Source: B1 sp044370475 (lineage in GTDB: Bacteria; Bacteroidota; Bacteroidia; UKL13-3). Taken from it: DNA of 64,000 nucleotides. The DNA lies in contig JBILVK010000001.1 in NCBI GenBank assembly GCA_044370475.1, forward strand, positions 90,503 through 154,502, read 5' to 3'. Shown here in pieces: positions 1-7,243 of this stretch (within the stretch, counting starts at the first letter, position 1; the number at the start of each line of letters is the position of its first letter). The notes beneath the pieces were generated by a model, which was not told the DNA's origin, searched no databases, and saw only the letters and a list, made by a program, of their open reading frames with translations. A program made the position numbers and the translations under genes.

Positions 1-4
1 ATTG

Positions 5-769
5 CTAAATATAACCCTTCATTTGATAAACAACAAATCCTATCCATTCCTTAATTAAATAGGTCCAAATTTGCAATCCACCATAATTTGGCAATAAGGT
101 ATTTAGAACAGTGTCTTTGCTTCTAATACTTCTAATATCTGTGCTGTAGGCATCCACCAAGAATCCTTGCTTCTCAAAACAGGCCATAGCCCTTCGCATA
201 TGAAACCCAGCAGTACATAATAGATACTTTTTTTGATTCCAATTGGCGTCCTTTTTTAACAACATTTTAGCAGTGAATGCCGCATTCTGGTAAGTATTGA
301 TTGATTTTGATTCAATGATTATACAAGAATCCGGTATCCCACATTTCACCAAAAATGCTTTCCCCAATTTTGCCTCAGGCTCATAATCGCCAAAAATTGT
401 ATCAGAGCCACCCGTGTAAATAATCTTTGGCGCAATGCCTCTTTTAAACAAATCAATGGCTTGTAACATCCTATCATTTCCATCACTAAAATTTGTCCTT
501 TGCTGACCATTTACCGAATAATTAAGCACAAATCCTGAAGGAATAATAATGGCATCGTATTGATTTTTTTTACTAAGTGCTATAGGCTCCACTTCATACC
601 AAGCCATCATGCTTTGTGCAATCCAAGGGTTGGTAAAAAAAACCAATAGACCAAAACCCCAATACAAATAACTTTTTATCTTGGTGATAAAATAAATAAG
701 TAGAAGAAGAATAATACTACTTACTGGCGCTACAAGTGCAAACAATACTTTGGAGAAAAAATAAAACAT
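5..769 (-). CDS. YdcF/ElyC/SanA-type DUF218 membrane protein
   Basis: A 254-residue protein with two hydrophobic N-terminal segments (about residues 5-45) followed by a DUF218 domain. The conserved blocks are visible: DAIIIPSGF near 72, NDRMLQAIDLFKRG near 100, YTGG near 118, and a late block with GFHMRRA near 190. In enterobacteria this family (ElyC, SanA, YdcF) affects envelope and peptidoglycan precursor metabolism; the reaction is not settled. It is the last gene of a minus-strand set, starting 5 bp after the preceding stop, and its TAG stop lies just inside the window edge, so it is complete. Family assignment is confident; the role is inferred. Confidence 0.85.
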   Translation of the reverse strand: MFYFFSKVLFALVAPVSSIILLLLIYFITKIKSYLYWGFGLLVFFTNPWIAQSMMAWYEVEPIALSKKNQYDAIIIPSGFVLNYSVNGQQRTNFSDGNDRMLQAIDLFKRGIAPKIIYTGGSDTIFGDYEPEAKLGKAFLVKCGIPDSCIIIESKSINTYQNAAFTAKMLLKKDANWNQKKYLLCTAGFHMRRAMACFEKQGFLVDAYSTDIRSIRSKDTVLNTLLPNYGGLQIWTYLIKEWIGFVVYQMKGYI

Positions 770-774
770 TGAGC

Positions 775-1761
775 TTAATGATTAAAATATTGATAATAAC
801 ATATGCAGGTAATCATTGCAAAAAACAGCAGGTCCTTAAAGATTTTTCGTTTCGACCTTATAAAATAATTTGCCATAATCATTGCTAGAGTTGCACTCAT
901 AAAGTTTAGGCCAAAAACATAACCTTGATTTTCGGCAAAGATGGAAATGATTCCAAACAAGAGCATCACCAAAATAATCAGTTGAATCCGTCTTGTTTTT
1001 ACCTTGTTCCTTAAAAAATTAAGTTGAAGTTCAATGGTTGAAAAAACGAAAACAGGGATAATAATGAGCCAAATTGCCCCTGCTACAAAGGTAATACCTA
1101 TAGGGTTAAAATAACTCTTTGTTAGTGTGTTTTCAATAGACTGAATAAACTCTTTTAAGTGATCGAAAACAAAAAATCCAACACCTAAAAAATACAAGGG
1201 CAATAAAATTCCAAAAATAGCAACTAACCAAAAACGAAGGTTAAATGCAGTCATGTACAAAACGCTTATTAGGATAAATGGAAGGTAAATAATTAAGTCG
1301 TAATTAAACAACAACCCTAATCCAAGTAAGATTCCTGCGTCAAATACCAATAGCAATGGCCTTGGCGATTCGTATAAGTAACATAACCTATTTAACAAAA
1401 GAATAATAAAGGTATTGGCAAGTAATTGTGGTGTTAATTGCAGCTGTTCTGGGTAGATGCTATTGAGTAAAATAAAAAACAAGCCTGGTAGCAAACTTCC
1501 TTTATAAATAATGTCGTGTTCACTGCTGATATAATTAACCAATAAAGCCTGTAAAAAAATAAGAATAGTGGCAATTACTGCATTCTGATACGGAAACAAT
1601 TGATGATTCTTTAACCAATCAAAAATAAGTGCCGAAAACGGTGTGTTTAAAATAGGTTCAACAGGAGCAGGTACAAAAAATATTGCAAGCCTAACTAGTA
1701 CGGTAAAAAGAACCAGTCCAGCAATAGAAAAAATCGTGTTCGACCTAAATATATCTAACAA
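775..1761 (-). CDS. Multi-pass membrane protein, DUF6427-like
   Basis: A 328-residue protein with eight to ten hydrophobic segments and short polar loops. It resembles the Bacteroidota DUF6427 family of unknown function: an N-terminal SN-containing stretch, a long hydrophobic core, and a basic segment before the last helices. The only usable initiator is TTG at 1759-1761: an in-frame stop lies two codons upstream and the next ATG is some 170 codons inside. It starts 10 bp after the stop of the upstream secreted protein and ends 5 bp before the DUF218 gene, so the three are probably co-transcribed. No catalytic motif is visible. Confidence 0.75.
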   Translation of the reverse strand: MLDIFRSNTIFSIAGLVLFTVLVRLAIFFVPAPVEPILNTPFSALIFDWLKNHQLFPYQNAVIATILIFLQALLVNYISSEHDIIYKGSLLPGLFFILLNSIYPEQLQLTPQLLANTFIILLLNRLCYLYESPRPLLLVFDAGILLGLGLLFNYDLIIYLPFILISVLYMTAFNLRFWLVAIFGILLPLYFLGVGFFVFDHLKEFIQSIENTLTKSYFNPIGITFVAGAIWLIIIPVFVFSTIELQLNFLRNKVKTRRIQLIILVMLLFGIISIFAENQGYVFGLNFMSATLAMIMANYFIRSKRKIFKDLLFFAMITCICYYQYFNH

Positions 1762-1771
1762 AACAAACTAA

Positions 1772-3241
1772 TTAAAATGTTATTCGAATTAATGTAAATT
1801 GTTTGTCTCTTATGGTAGCACCAATAAAACTGTTTGGCCCAGTTTGTTTGCAATCGCTGGGAACAAGTGCCACGCTAAAATTACTAGACTTTACAGCAAT
1901 TTTCTCGTCGGATTTCCCAAGGTAACTTACCATGTGCGACATAATATTTCCGTCTTTGTCTAATTCAGAATTATAGAGCACAAAGATATTGTCTTGGGTT
2001 GGCAGCGTATAAATCCCTGAGGTATATCCTCCGTCTCCAATAGAACTTTGTCTTTTCCTTAGTAAATCTCCAAAATGAATACTCCCATCCTTGTTTATTG
2101 AAAACAAGGCTACATCATCGTAATTATAGGTTATTCTAACCCCTTCTTGTGGAATATTGTTCATGTAGTAATTAAACCTTTGCTCAATTCTGGTGTATTT
2201 TTCTGCTACTAAAAAAACACCCCCATCACTCCTAGGAACAATCTTTCTAATATAATAGTTCTTGAGATTTGGATATTTTTTTTCAATTTTACCTCCTGTA
2301 ACCTGCTGCAAAATCTCCACATCAATGGGCGCAGCAAACTTTTCTTCTGTACTACGTTTTGAGATACTAAAGCGCTCCATAAAATAACCATTTACAAGAT
2401 CTTTTCCTTTCTCAGAATAGAAACCCAAAACAGAAACCGTCTGATTAAAATTGTTGATGGCCATCCCTAACTCTTCTATAAAAATATGCTCATTCCCTAA
2501 CTGATAAGCGAGCATTTTATCCTCCATTGGATAAAATGAATACATAAAGAAATCCCTATTATCAAGTTGTTTATCAGCCTCCTTGGCAGGAAAATCAATG
2601 AGCACAAATGCATTTCCTTTGTTATCAGATTCAAAGTTTGTAATAAATACATCTTCTGGAGCCTCATTCAAGGTAAACTGCTTTCCAAACTGTTGTTGCA
2701 GCATCTCATTATATCCATATAAATTGAGCTTACACTCGCCTGTACCAGCACTTTTACTCACAAACAACACCAAAACCTTCATTTTATCTGCAGAGGTTTT
2801 GATTTGAATCTTCCTTTTCTCCAAAAACTGTGAAGAAGGTAAACTGCATATCACATTGGGTATGCCTACGGGTTTTAAATTGGCATCCACTTTCTGAACC
2901 AATAAATCGATGCTAGATGTTTGTGTATTTTTTGCACTGATAAAAATATACAACTCATTGTTTACCAAAAGTACTCTCTCGATATTACCATTGATAGCAA
3001 CTGGTGCCGGAACACTCGCCTCTAACGACAAATTTGCCTTGTACTTTTCTACTATCACCTCCCTGGAGAAATCAGGTGATTTACATCTTAGTAAATATAT
3101 CCCATTGGGCGTTTCTCCAACTATCTGACTGTATTGCGTTTTTTGCTTAATTTTTTGCGCATTTCCCCATTCCACATTTTGTGCAAACGAAATGTAGTGA
3201 CTTAATAAAAGGAAACAACTGAAAAAACAACGAAATGCCAT
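1772..3241 (-). CDS. Secreted protein of unknown function
   Basis: The chosen start is the ATG at 3239-3241, which gives 489 residues beginning with a clear signal peptide (MAFRCFFSCFLLL, cleavage after SFAQ). A longer reading to 3319 would put a charged, non-signal extension in front and overlap the divergent hflX. The mature protein is rich in beta-prone segments and has the look of a repetitive all-beta secreted protein, but I recognise no domain. It heads the operon with the DUF6427-like and DUF218 membrane genes, which suggests an envelope role. Its function is unknown. Confidence 0.75.
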   Translation of the reverse strand: MAFRCFFSCFLLLSHYISFAQNVEWGNAQKIKQKTQYSQIVGETPNGIYLLRCKSPDFSREVIVEKYKANLSLEASVPAPVAINGNIERVLLVNNELYIFISAKNTQTSSIDLLVQKVDANLKPVGIPNVICSLPSSQFLEKRKIQIKTSADKMKVLVLFVSKSAGTGECKLNLYGYNEMLQQQFGKQFTLNEAPEDVFITNFESDNKGNAFVLIDFPAKEADKQLDNRDFFMYSFYPMEDKMLAYQLGNEHIFIEELGMAINNFNQTVSVLGFYSEKGKDLVNGYFMERFSISKRSTEEKFAAPIDVEILQQVTGGKIEKKYPNLKNYYIRKIVPRSDGGVFLVAEKYTRIEQRFNYYMNNIPQEGVRITYNYDDVALFSINKDGSIHFGDLLRKRQSSIGDGGYTSGIYTLPTQDNIFVLYNSELDKDGNIMSHMVSYLGKSDEKIAVKSSNFSVALVPSDCKQTGPNSFIGATIRDKQFTLIRITF

Positions 3242-3286
3242 TAATTTGTAAACTAATTCAAAAAAGCGAAGATACTTTTTCCAAGC

Positions 3287-3294
3287 TATTTTTG
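3287..3294 (+). promoter_or_regulatory. -7 element of hflX promoter
   Basis: TATTTTTG matches the Bacteroidota sigma-A -7 consensus TAnnTTTG and ends 12 nt before the hflX ATG, so the message would be almost leaderless. No convincing -33 TTG is visible at the usual distance. Confidence 0.5.
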
Positions 3295-3306
3295 GGAGAA
3301 AATTAA

Positions 3307-4494
3307 ATGGGCAAAACAAAATTATTTGATACCGTAAAAAAACAAGAGGAAGCTGTGATTGTTGGGGTAATTAATCACCTACAGAGATTAGAGCAAGCCG
3401 AAGAATATTTAGATGAACTCGAATTTCTGGCACATACTGCAGGTGCTTTGGTAAAAAAACGTTTCTTGCAAAAGTTAAATTATGCCAATCCAAAAACCTT
3501 TATTGGAGAAGGAAAATTGCAGGAAATTTCTGATTACGTAGTTGAGAACGAAATTGAAATAGTGATTTTTGATGACGAATTGAGCCCCTCTCAGCTTAGA
3601 AATTTAGAAAACACCCTAAAATGTAAAATATTGGATCGAAGCAATTTGATTCTCGATATTTTTGCCAGCAGGGCTAAAAGTGCCCAAGCAAAATACCAAG
3701 TTGAGCTTGCCCAAACCCAATATCTTCTCCCAAGATTAACAAGGATGTGGACCCATTTAAGTAAGCACAAAGGCGGAATTGGAATGAAAGGTCCGGGAGA
3801 AACGGAAATCGAAACCGACAGAAGGATTCTAAGGAACAAAGTGATCAAACTCAAGGAACGTCTTGATGTAATTGACAAGCAAGCCACAACCCAAAGGAGA
3901 AATAGGGATATGAAAACGAGGGTTGCATTGGTTGGGTATACCAATGTAGGCAAATCAACTATCATGAATATTCTTGCAAAAAGTGAAGTGTTTGCAGAAA
4001 ATAAACTATTTGCCACTTTAGACAGTACGGTGCGGAAAGTGGAATGGCCTGAGGCCTCCTTTCTTTTAACCGATACCGTTGGGTTTATCAGAAAACTACC
4101 TCACCAATTGGTAGAATGCTTTAAATCTACTTTGGATGAAATTAGAGAAGCAGATATCCTTTTGCACATTGTAGATGTAAGTCACCCAACGTTTGAAAAT
4201 CAAATTCACGTGGTAAACGAAACATTAAAAGAAATAGGTGCGCTTAATAAAACGGTGATTCTGGTATTCAACAAAATTGACAGCTTAAAGGAACCATTTA
4301 TCTTAGAGGATGAAACTATTGAAAACAAGGATACTTACTTTCAACTGTTAAAGCAATCTTGGATGGCCAAAGAAAACAACCCTGCGATTTTTATTTCTGC
4401 CTCAAAGAAAATGAATATAGAAGAGCTCAAAACAAGCCTTATTGCTGCTGTTGTGAATCACCAAAAAACCTTCAAAAAAGCGAGCACTAACTAA
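3307..4494 (+). CDS. hflX: GTPase HflX
   Basis: A 395-residue ribosome-associated GTPase that splits stalled or hibernating 70S ribosomes. The N-terminal HflX domain spans about residues 25-200 and includes the glycine-rich GGIGMKGPGETEIETD stretch near 160-175 before a coiled-coil linker. The G domain follows, with G1 GYTNVGKST (209-217), G3 DTVG near 256 and G4 NKID near 322. Length and motif order match the family. It is divergent from the secreted-protein operon and convergent with the next gene. Confidence 0.95.
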   Translation: MGKTKLFDTVKKQEEAVIVGVINHLQRLEQAEEYLDELEFLAHTAGALVKKRFLQKLNYANPKTFIGEGKLQEISDYVVENEIEIVIFDDELSPSQLRNLENTLKCKILDRSNLILDIFASRAKSAQAKYQVELAQTQYLLPRLTRMWTHLSKHKGGIGMKGPGETEIETDRRILRNKVIKLKERLDVIDKQATTQRRNRDMKTRVALVGYTNVGKSTIMNILAKSEVFAENKLFATLDSTVRKVEWPEASFLLTDTVGFIRKLPHQLVECFKSTLDEIREADILLHIVDVSHPTFENQIHVVNETLKEIGALNKTVILVFNKIDSLKEPFILEDETIENKDTYFQLLKQSWMAKENNPAIFISASKKMNIEELKTSLIAAVVNHQKTFKKASTN

Positions 4495-4517
4495 ACTCAG
4501 ATATAATTTTTTCTGAA

Positions 4518-5357
4518 TTATTTAATTGGTTCGAACCGAATGCATTGATTCTTATACATGCTTTTGGCTAGGATGAGGGTAATAACCTCATTTTGGTTCA
4601 TTGCTTTGCCCACAATTGAAGCATCTTGCTGACCATCAATTTTTGCTGTATAAACCATGTTTTCTTTCCATGTATAAAAGTTTGAACCAAAGGTGACAAT
4701 TGAAATTGCACCCTCTCCTTTGAAACTAATTTGATGCTCATCTGTCTCAAAACTAGTTCCATTTGGGTACATCACTTTTGCAGAATACATATCGCTTCTA
4801 TCGGCAACTGTTCTGGTAATTTTGCAAGGGCAAACACCAATTGTTTGGTTTTCTGTTACCCTGTCTGTGGTCATATTAGCAATTTTCCACTCTCCATTTT
4901 CTTTAACAATGGAATGGCTGGTATATGCATAACCTTCTGAAACAACTGTAGTATCTTGTTTGTATTTAACTTTAATTATGGCCGAAATATTTGCAAGGTT
5001 ACCAATGGCTTTTTCGAAAGTAACTTTAATGATTGACCTTTCGGCGTAGAGATTTAAGTCTTTTGTGGCTTTTAAATCTCTTAAATACTCGTCTGAATTC
5101 CATTTTACATTACTCACTTTGCCGCTCACATTTTCTGAATTTCTGATAAAGAAAAAACCTGGGCTCATGTATTTTGTAACTTGATCTAAATTGGGAGATT
5201 TAGATAAAAAATAGCTGTTAATATTGGTATAAAATGCCTGTAATGTTTCTGTATGTGTTAATGGGCTGGCTTGATTTGTGGCGGCAGCTTGTTTTTGGGC
5301 AAATGCCCCAAAGCCTATTACAGTGAAAAGTACTGCTTGTAAAAATTTATTTTTCAT
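4518..5357 (-). CDS. Secreted protein with NTF2/SnoaL-like N-terminal half
   Basis: A 279-residue protein with a signal peptide (cleavage near GAFAQ, residue 21). Residues about 35-165 look like an NTF2/SnoaL (DUF4440-like) fold: an opening helix LQAFYTNINSYF, then alternating strands closing with GEWKIANM. The C-terminal 110 residues are beta-rich with two cysteines in a CPC motif near 195 and another near 272. I do not know a function. Its last codons lie on a GGTTCGAACC palindrome (4528-4537), which encodes part of the terminal IRFEPIK. It is convergent with hflX. Confidence 0.6.
   Translation of the reverse strand: MKNKFLQAVLFTVIGFGAFAQKQAAATNQASPLTHTETLQAFYTNINSYFLSKSPNLDQVTKYMSPGFFFIRNSENVSGKVSNVKWNSDEYLRDLKATKDLNLYAERSIIKVTFEKAIGNLANISAIIKVKYKQDTTVVSEGYAYTSHSIVKENGEWKIANMTTDRVTENQTIGVCPCKITRTVADRSDMYSAKVMYPNGTSFETDEHQISFKGEGAISIVTFGSNFYTWKENMVYTAKIDGQQDASIVGKAMNQNEVITLILAKSMYKNQCIRFEPIK
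4528..4537. repeat. Dispersed palindrome GGTTCGAACC (copy 1)
   Basis: A perfect 10-bp palindrome with flanks ATT and GAAT, read as FEP near the C-terminus of the minus-strand secreted protein. It is a member of the GGWTCRRACC family spread through the window. Confidence 0.7.
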
Positions 5358-5473
5358 GGAAATTATGGTTTAATTCTGAGCGTAATATGCATATTTGAGA
5401 CCTAAAATCAAAATTTGTCAAATATTTTAACAGAAACTTATTCATGTATATTGGGTGAAGTGGCATAAATATT

Positions 5474-5481
5474 TATTTTCG
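5474..5481 (+). promoter_or_regulatory. -7-like element upstream of the glycosylation operon
   Basis: TATTTTCG is one base off TAnnTTTG and lies 13 nt before the GT2 start codon. The same TTCG variant precedes rpoN, the DUF2795-like gene and the acyl-CoA dehydrogenase gene. The position fits; the -33 element is unclear. Confidence 0.4.
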
Positions 5482-5494
5482 CAACTAACTAAAT

Positions 5495-6661
5495 ATGAAT
5501 ACCCAAGGCAATAATATAGAACTCAGTGTAGTAATGCCCTGTTTAAACGAGGCTGAAACCATAGAAACCTGCATCAAAAAAGCTTTTTCCTGGATGGAAA
5601 AAAATGGTGTAAATGGCGAGGTGGTTATTGGCGACAATGGCAGCACCGACGGATCCCAACAAATGGCAGAACGCCTAGGAGCCAGGGTTATAGCGGTTCC
5701 TAGAAAAGGTTATGGAAGTGCACTCATGGGTGCCATAGAAGCTTCCAAAGGGAAATATGTAATCATGGGAGATAGCGACGATAGCTACGACTTTAGTGAG
5801 CTTGGCCTTTTTATCAAAGAACTCAGATTGGGTAAAGATTTGGTAATGGGAAATCGCTTTTTAGGCGGAATTGGAGCAGGAGCAATGCCATTTTTGCATA
5901 GATATCTCGGAAATCCAGTATTATCTTTTATCGGAAGGCTGTTTTTTAAATGTCCAGTTGGCGATTTTCATTGCGGATTAAGAGGATTTAGGCAAGACAT
6001 AGTGAGTTTGCTCGACCTAAAAACTACTGGGATGGAATTTGCGAGTGAAATGGTGGTTAAAGCAACCATTTTTAAACTTGATATTACAGAAGTACCAACT
6101 ACTTTAAGAAAAGACGGCAGATCAAGACCTCCACACTTGCGCACTTGGAGAGATGGTTGGCGACATTTAAGATTTTTATTGATTTATAGTCCGAGATGGT
6201 TATTTCTTTATCCAGGATTATTTTTAATGGTACTGGGCATTGTAATGAGTGCGCTCATTGTTCAAGGTCCGGTTGACATGTTTAACCAAGTATATTTCGA
6301 CACCAATACTTTACTTTATGCAGGGGCATTTATCATTGTAGGATACCAAGCTGTTAGTTTTGGGGTTTTTACAAGGTCATATGCCGTTCAAGTTGGATTT
6401 TTACCAGAGAAAGACGCATTAACCAAAGCCACACAAATAGTATCTATGGAGCTTGGTCTAATCATTGGGCTATTGATTTTATTTGCTGGAATGGGTGGAA
6501 CATTTTACTCTTTATACGTTTGGGAAGAAAGTAATTTTGGACAACTAAATTACTCCAAAATTTTACGTATTGTTATTCCAAGCGTGGTGGCAATTATTCT
6601 AGGCGCGCAAACAATATTATCTAGTTTCTTTCTGAGTGTATTAAGTGTAAATAAAAAATAA
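5495..6661 (+). CDS. Family 2 glycosyltransferase, polyprenyl-phosphate sugar synthase type
   Basis: A 388-residue protein. The N-terminal GT-A domain (residues 8-230) has VVMPCLNEAETI, GDNGSTDGS and the metal/nucleotide motif DSDDSYD near 93-99, typical of DPM1/dolichol-phosphate-glucose synthase relatives that load a sugar onto a polyprenyl phosphate. About four C-terminal hydrophobic helices anchor it in the inner membrane. It is first in a three-gene operon with a methyltransferase (10 bp gap) and a GT-C fusion protein, so it probably makes the lipid-linked donor used by the GT-C enzyme. The family is confident; the substrate is unknown. Confidence 0.9.
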   Translation: MNTQGNNIELSVVMPCLNEAETIETCIKKAFSWMEKNGVNGEVVIGDNGSTDGSQQMAERLGARVIAVPRKGYGSALMGAIEASKGKYVIMGDSDDSYDFSELGLFIKELRLGKDLVMGNRFLGGIGAGAMPFLHRYLGNPVLSFIGRLFFKCPVGDFHCGLRGFRQDIVSLLDLKTTGMEFASEMVVKATIFKLDITEVPTTLRKDGRSRPPHLRTWRDGWRHLRFLLIYSPRWLFLYPGLFLMVLGIVMSALIVQGPVDMFNQVYFDTNTLLYAGAFIIVGYQAVSFGVFTRSYAVQVGFLPEKDALTKATQIVSMELGLIIGLLILFAGMGGTFYSLYVWEESNFGQLNYSKILRIVIPSVVAIILGAQTILSSFFLSVLSVNKK

Positions 6662-6671
6662 GAGGATTGGC

Positions 6672-7220
6672 ATGAAAGCATTAGATAAATATTTGCAGGC
6701 AGTAAGAATTGGTAAGGCAAAAAAATACATAAATAAAGGCGACACGGTATTGGATATTGGAAGTGTAGATGGAGTAATGTTTGAGAGCTGGAAAGGGTAT
6801 ATTTCTAAAGGAATTGGGGTTGACCCAACTTTAAATGAAGTTATCAAAACAGATTTTTATGAATTGTACCCTGGATATTTTCCTGATGCTTGTCCAACAG
6901 ACATGAAGTATAATGCCATAACGCTGTTAGCTGTTTTAGAACATATTCCAACAAACCAGCAAAAAATATTGGCAGAGAATTGCTTTAAATACTTAGTGCC
7001 TGGCGGCAAATTAATCATTACAGTTCCATCTCCACAAGTGGACCAAATTCTAGAGATATTGCTAAAACTGAGGCTAATTGAAGGGATGAGTTTAGAAGAA
7101 CATTATGGTTATAAGCCCGAAGATACAGAGCGCATTTTTGCTGCCCCTTTATTTAAGTTATTAAAAAAAGAAAAGTTTCAATTTGGCTTAAATAACCTTT
7201 TTGTTTTTGAAAGAATTTAA
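6672..7220 (+). CDS. Class I SAM-dependent methyltransferase
   Basis: A short (182-residue) Rossmann methyltransferase. Motif I is VLDIGSVDGVMFE near 27-39, the acidic residue closing strand beta2 is in IGVDPTL near 51, and the post-motif block is ITLLAVLEHIP near 79-89, followed by PGGKLIITVPSP. Its place between two glycosyltransferase genes suggests it methylates a sugar or a lipid-linked intermediate. An AGAGGA sequence sits just before the start, which is uncommon in this phylum. The substrate cannot be told from sequence. Confidence 0.85.
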   Translation: MKALDKYLQAVRIGKAKKYINKGDTVLDIGSVDGVMFESWKGYISKGIGVDPTLNEVIKTDFYELYPGYFPDACPTDMKYNAITLLAVLEHIPTNQQKILAENCFKYLVPGGKLIITVPSPQVDQILEILLKLRLIEGMSLEEHYGYKPEDTERIFAAPLFKLLKKEKFQFGLNNLFVFERI

Positions 7221-7243
7221 CATCATTTAGGATTACCCTCACT

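Noticed and set aside
1772..3319. A longer secreted-protein gene reaching 3319
   Set aside because: It would overlap hflX and put a non-signal stretch before a good signal peptide that starts at 3241.
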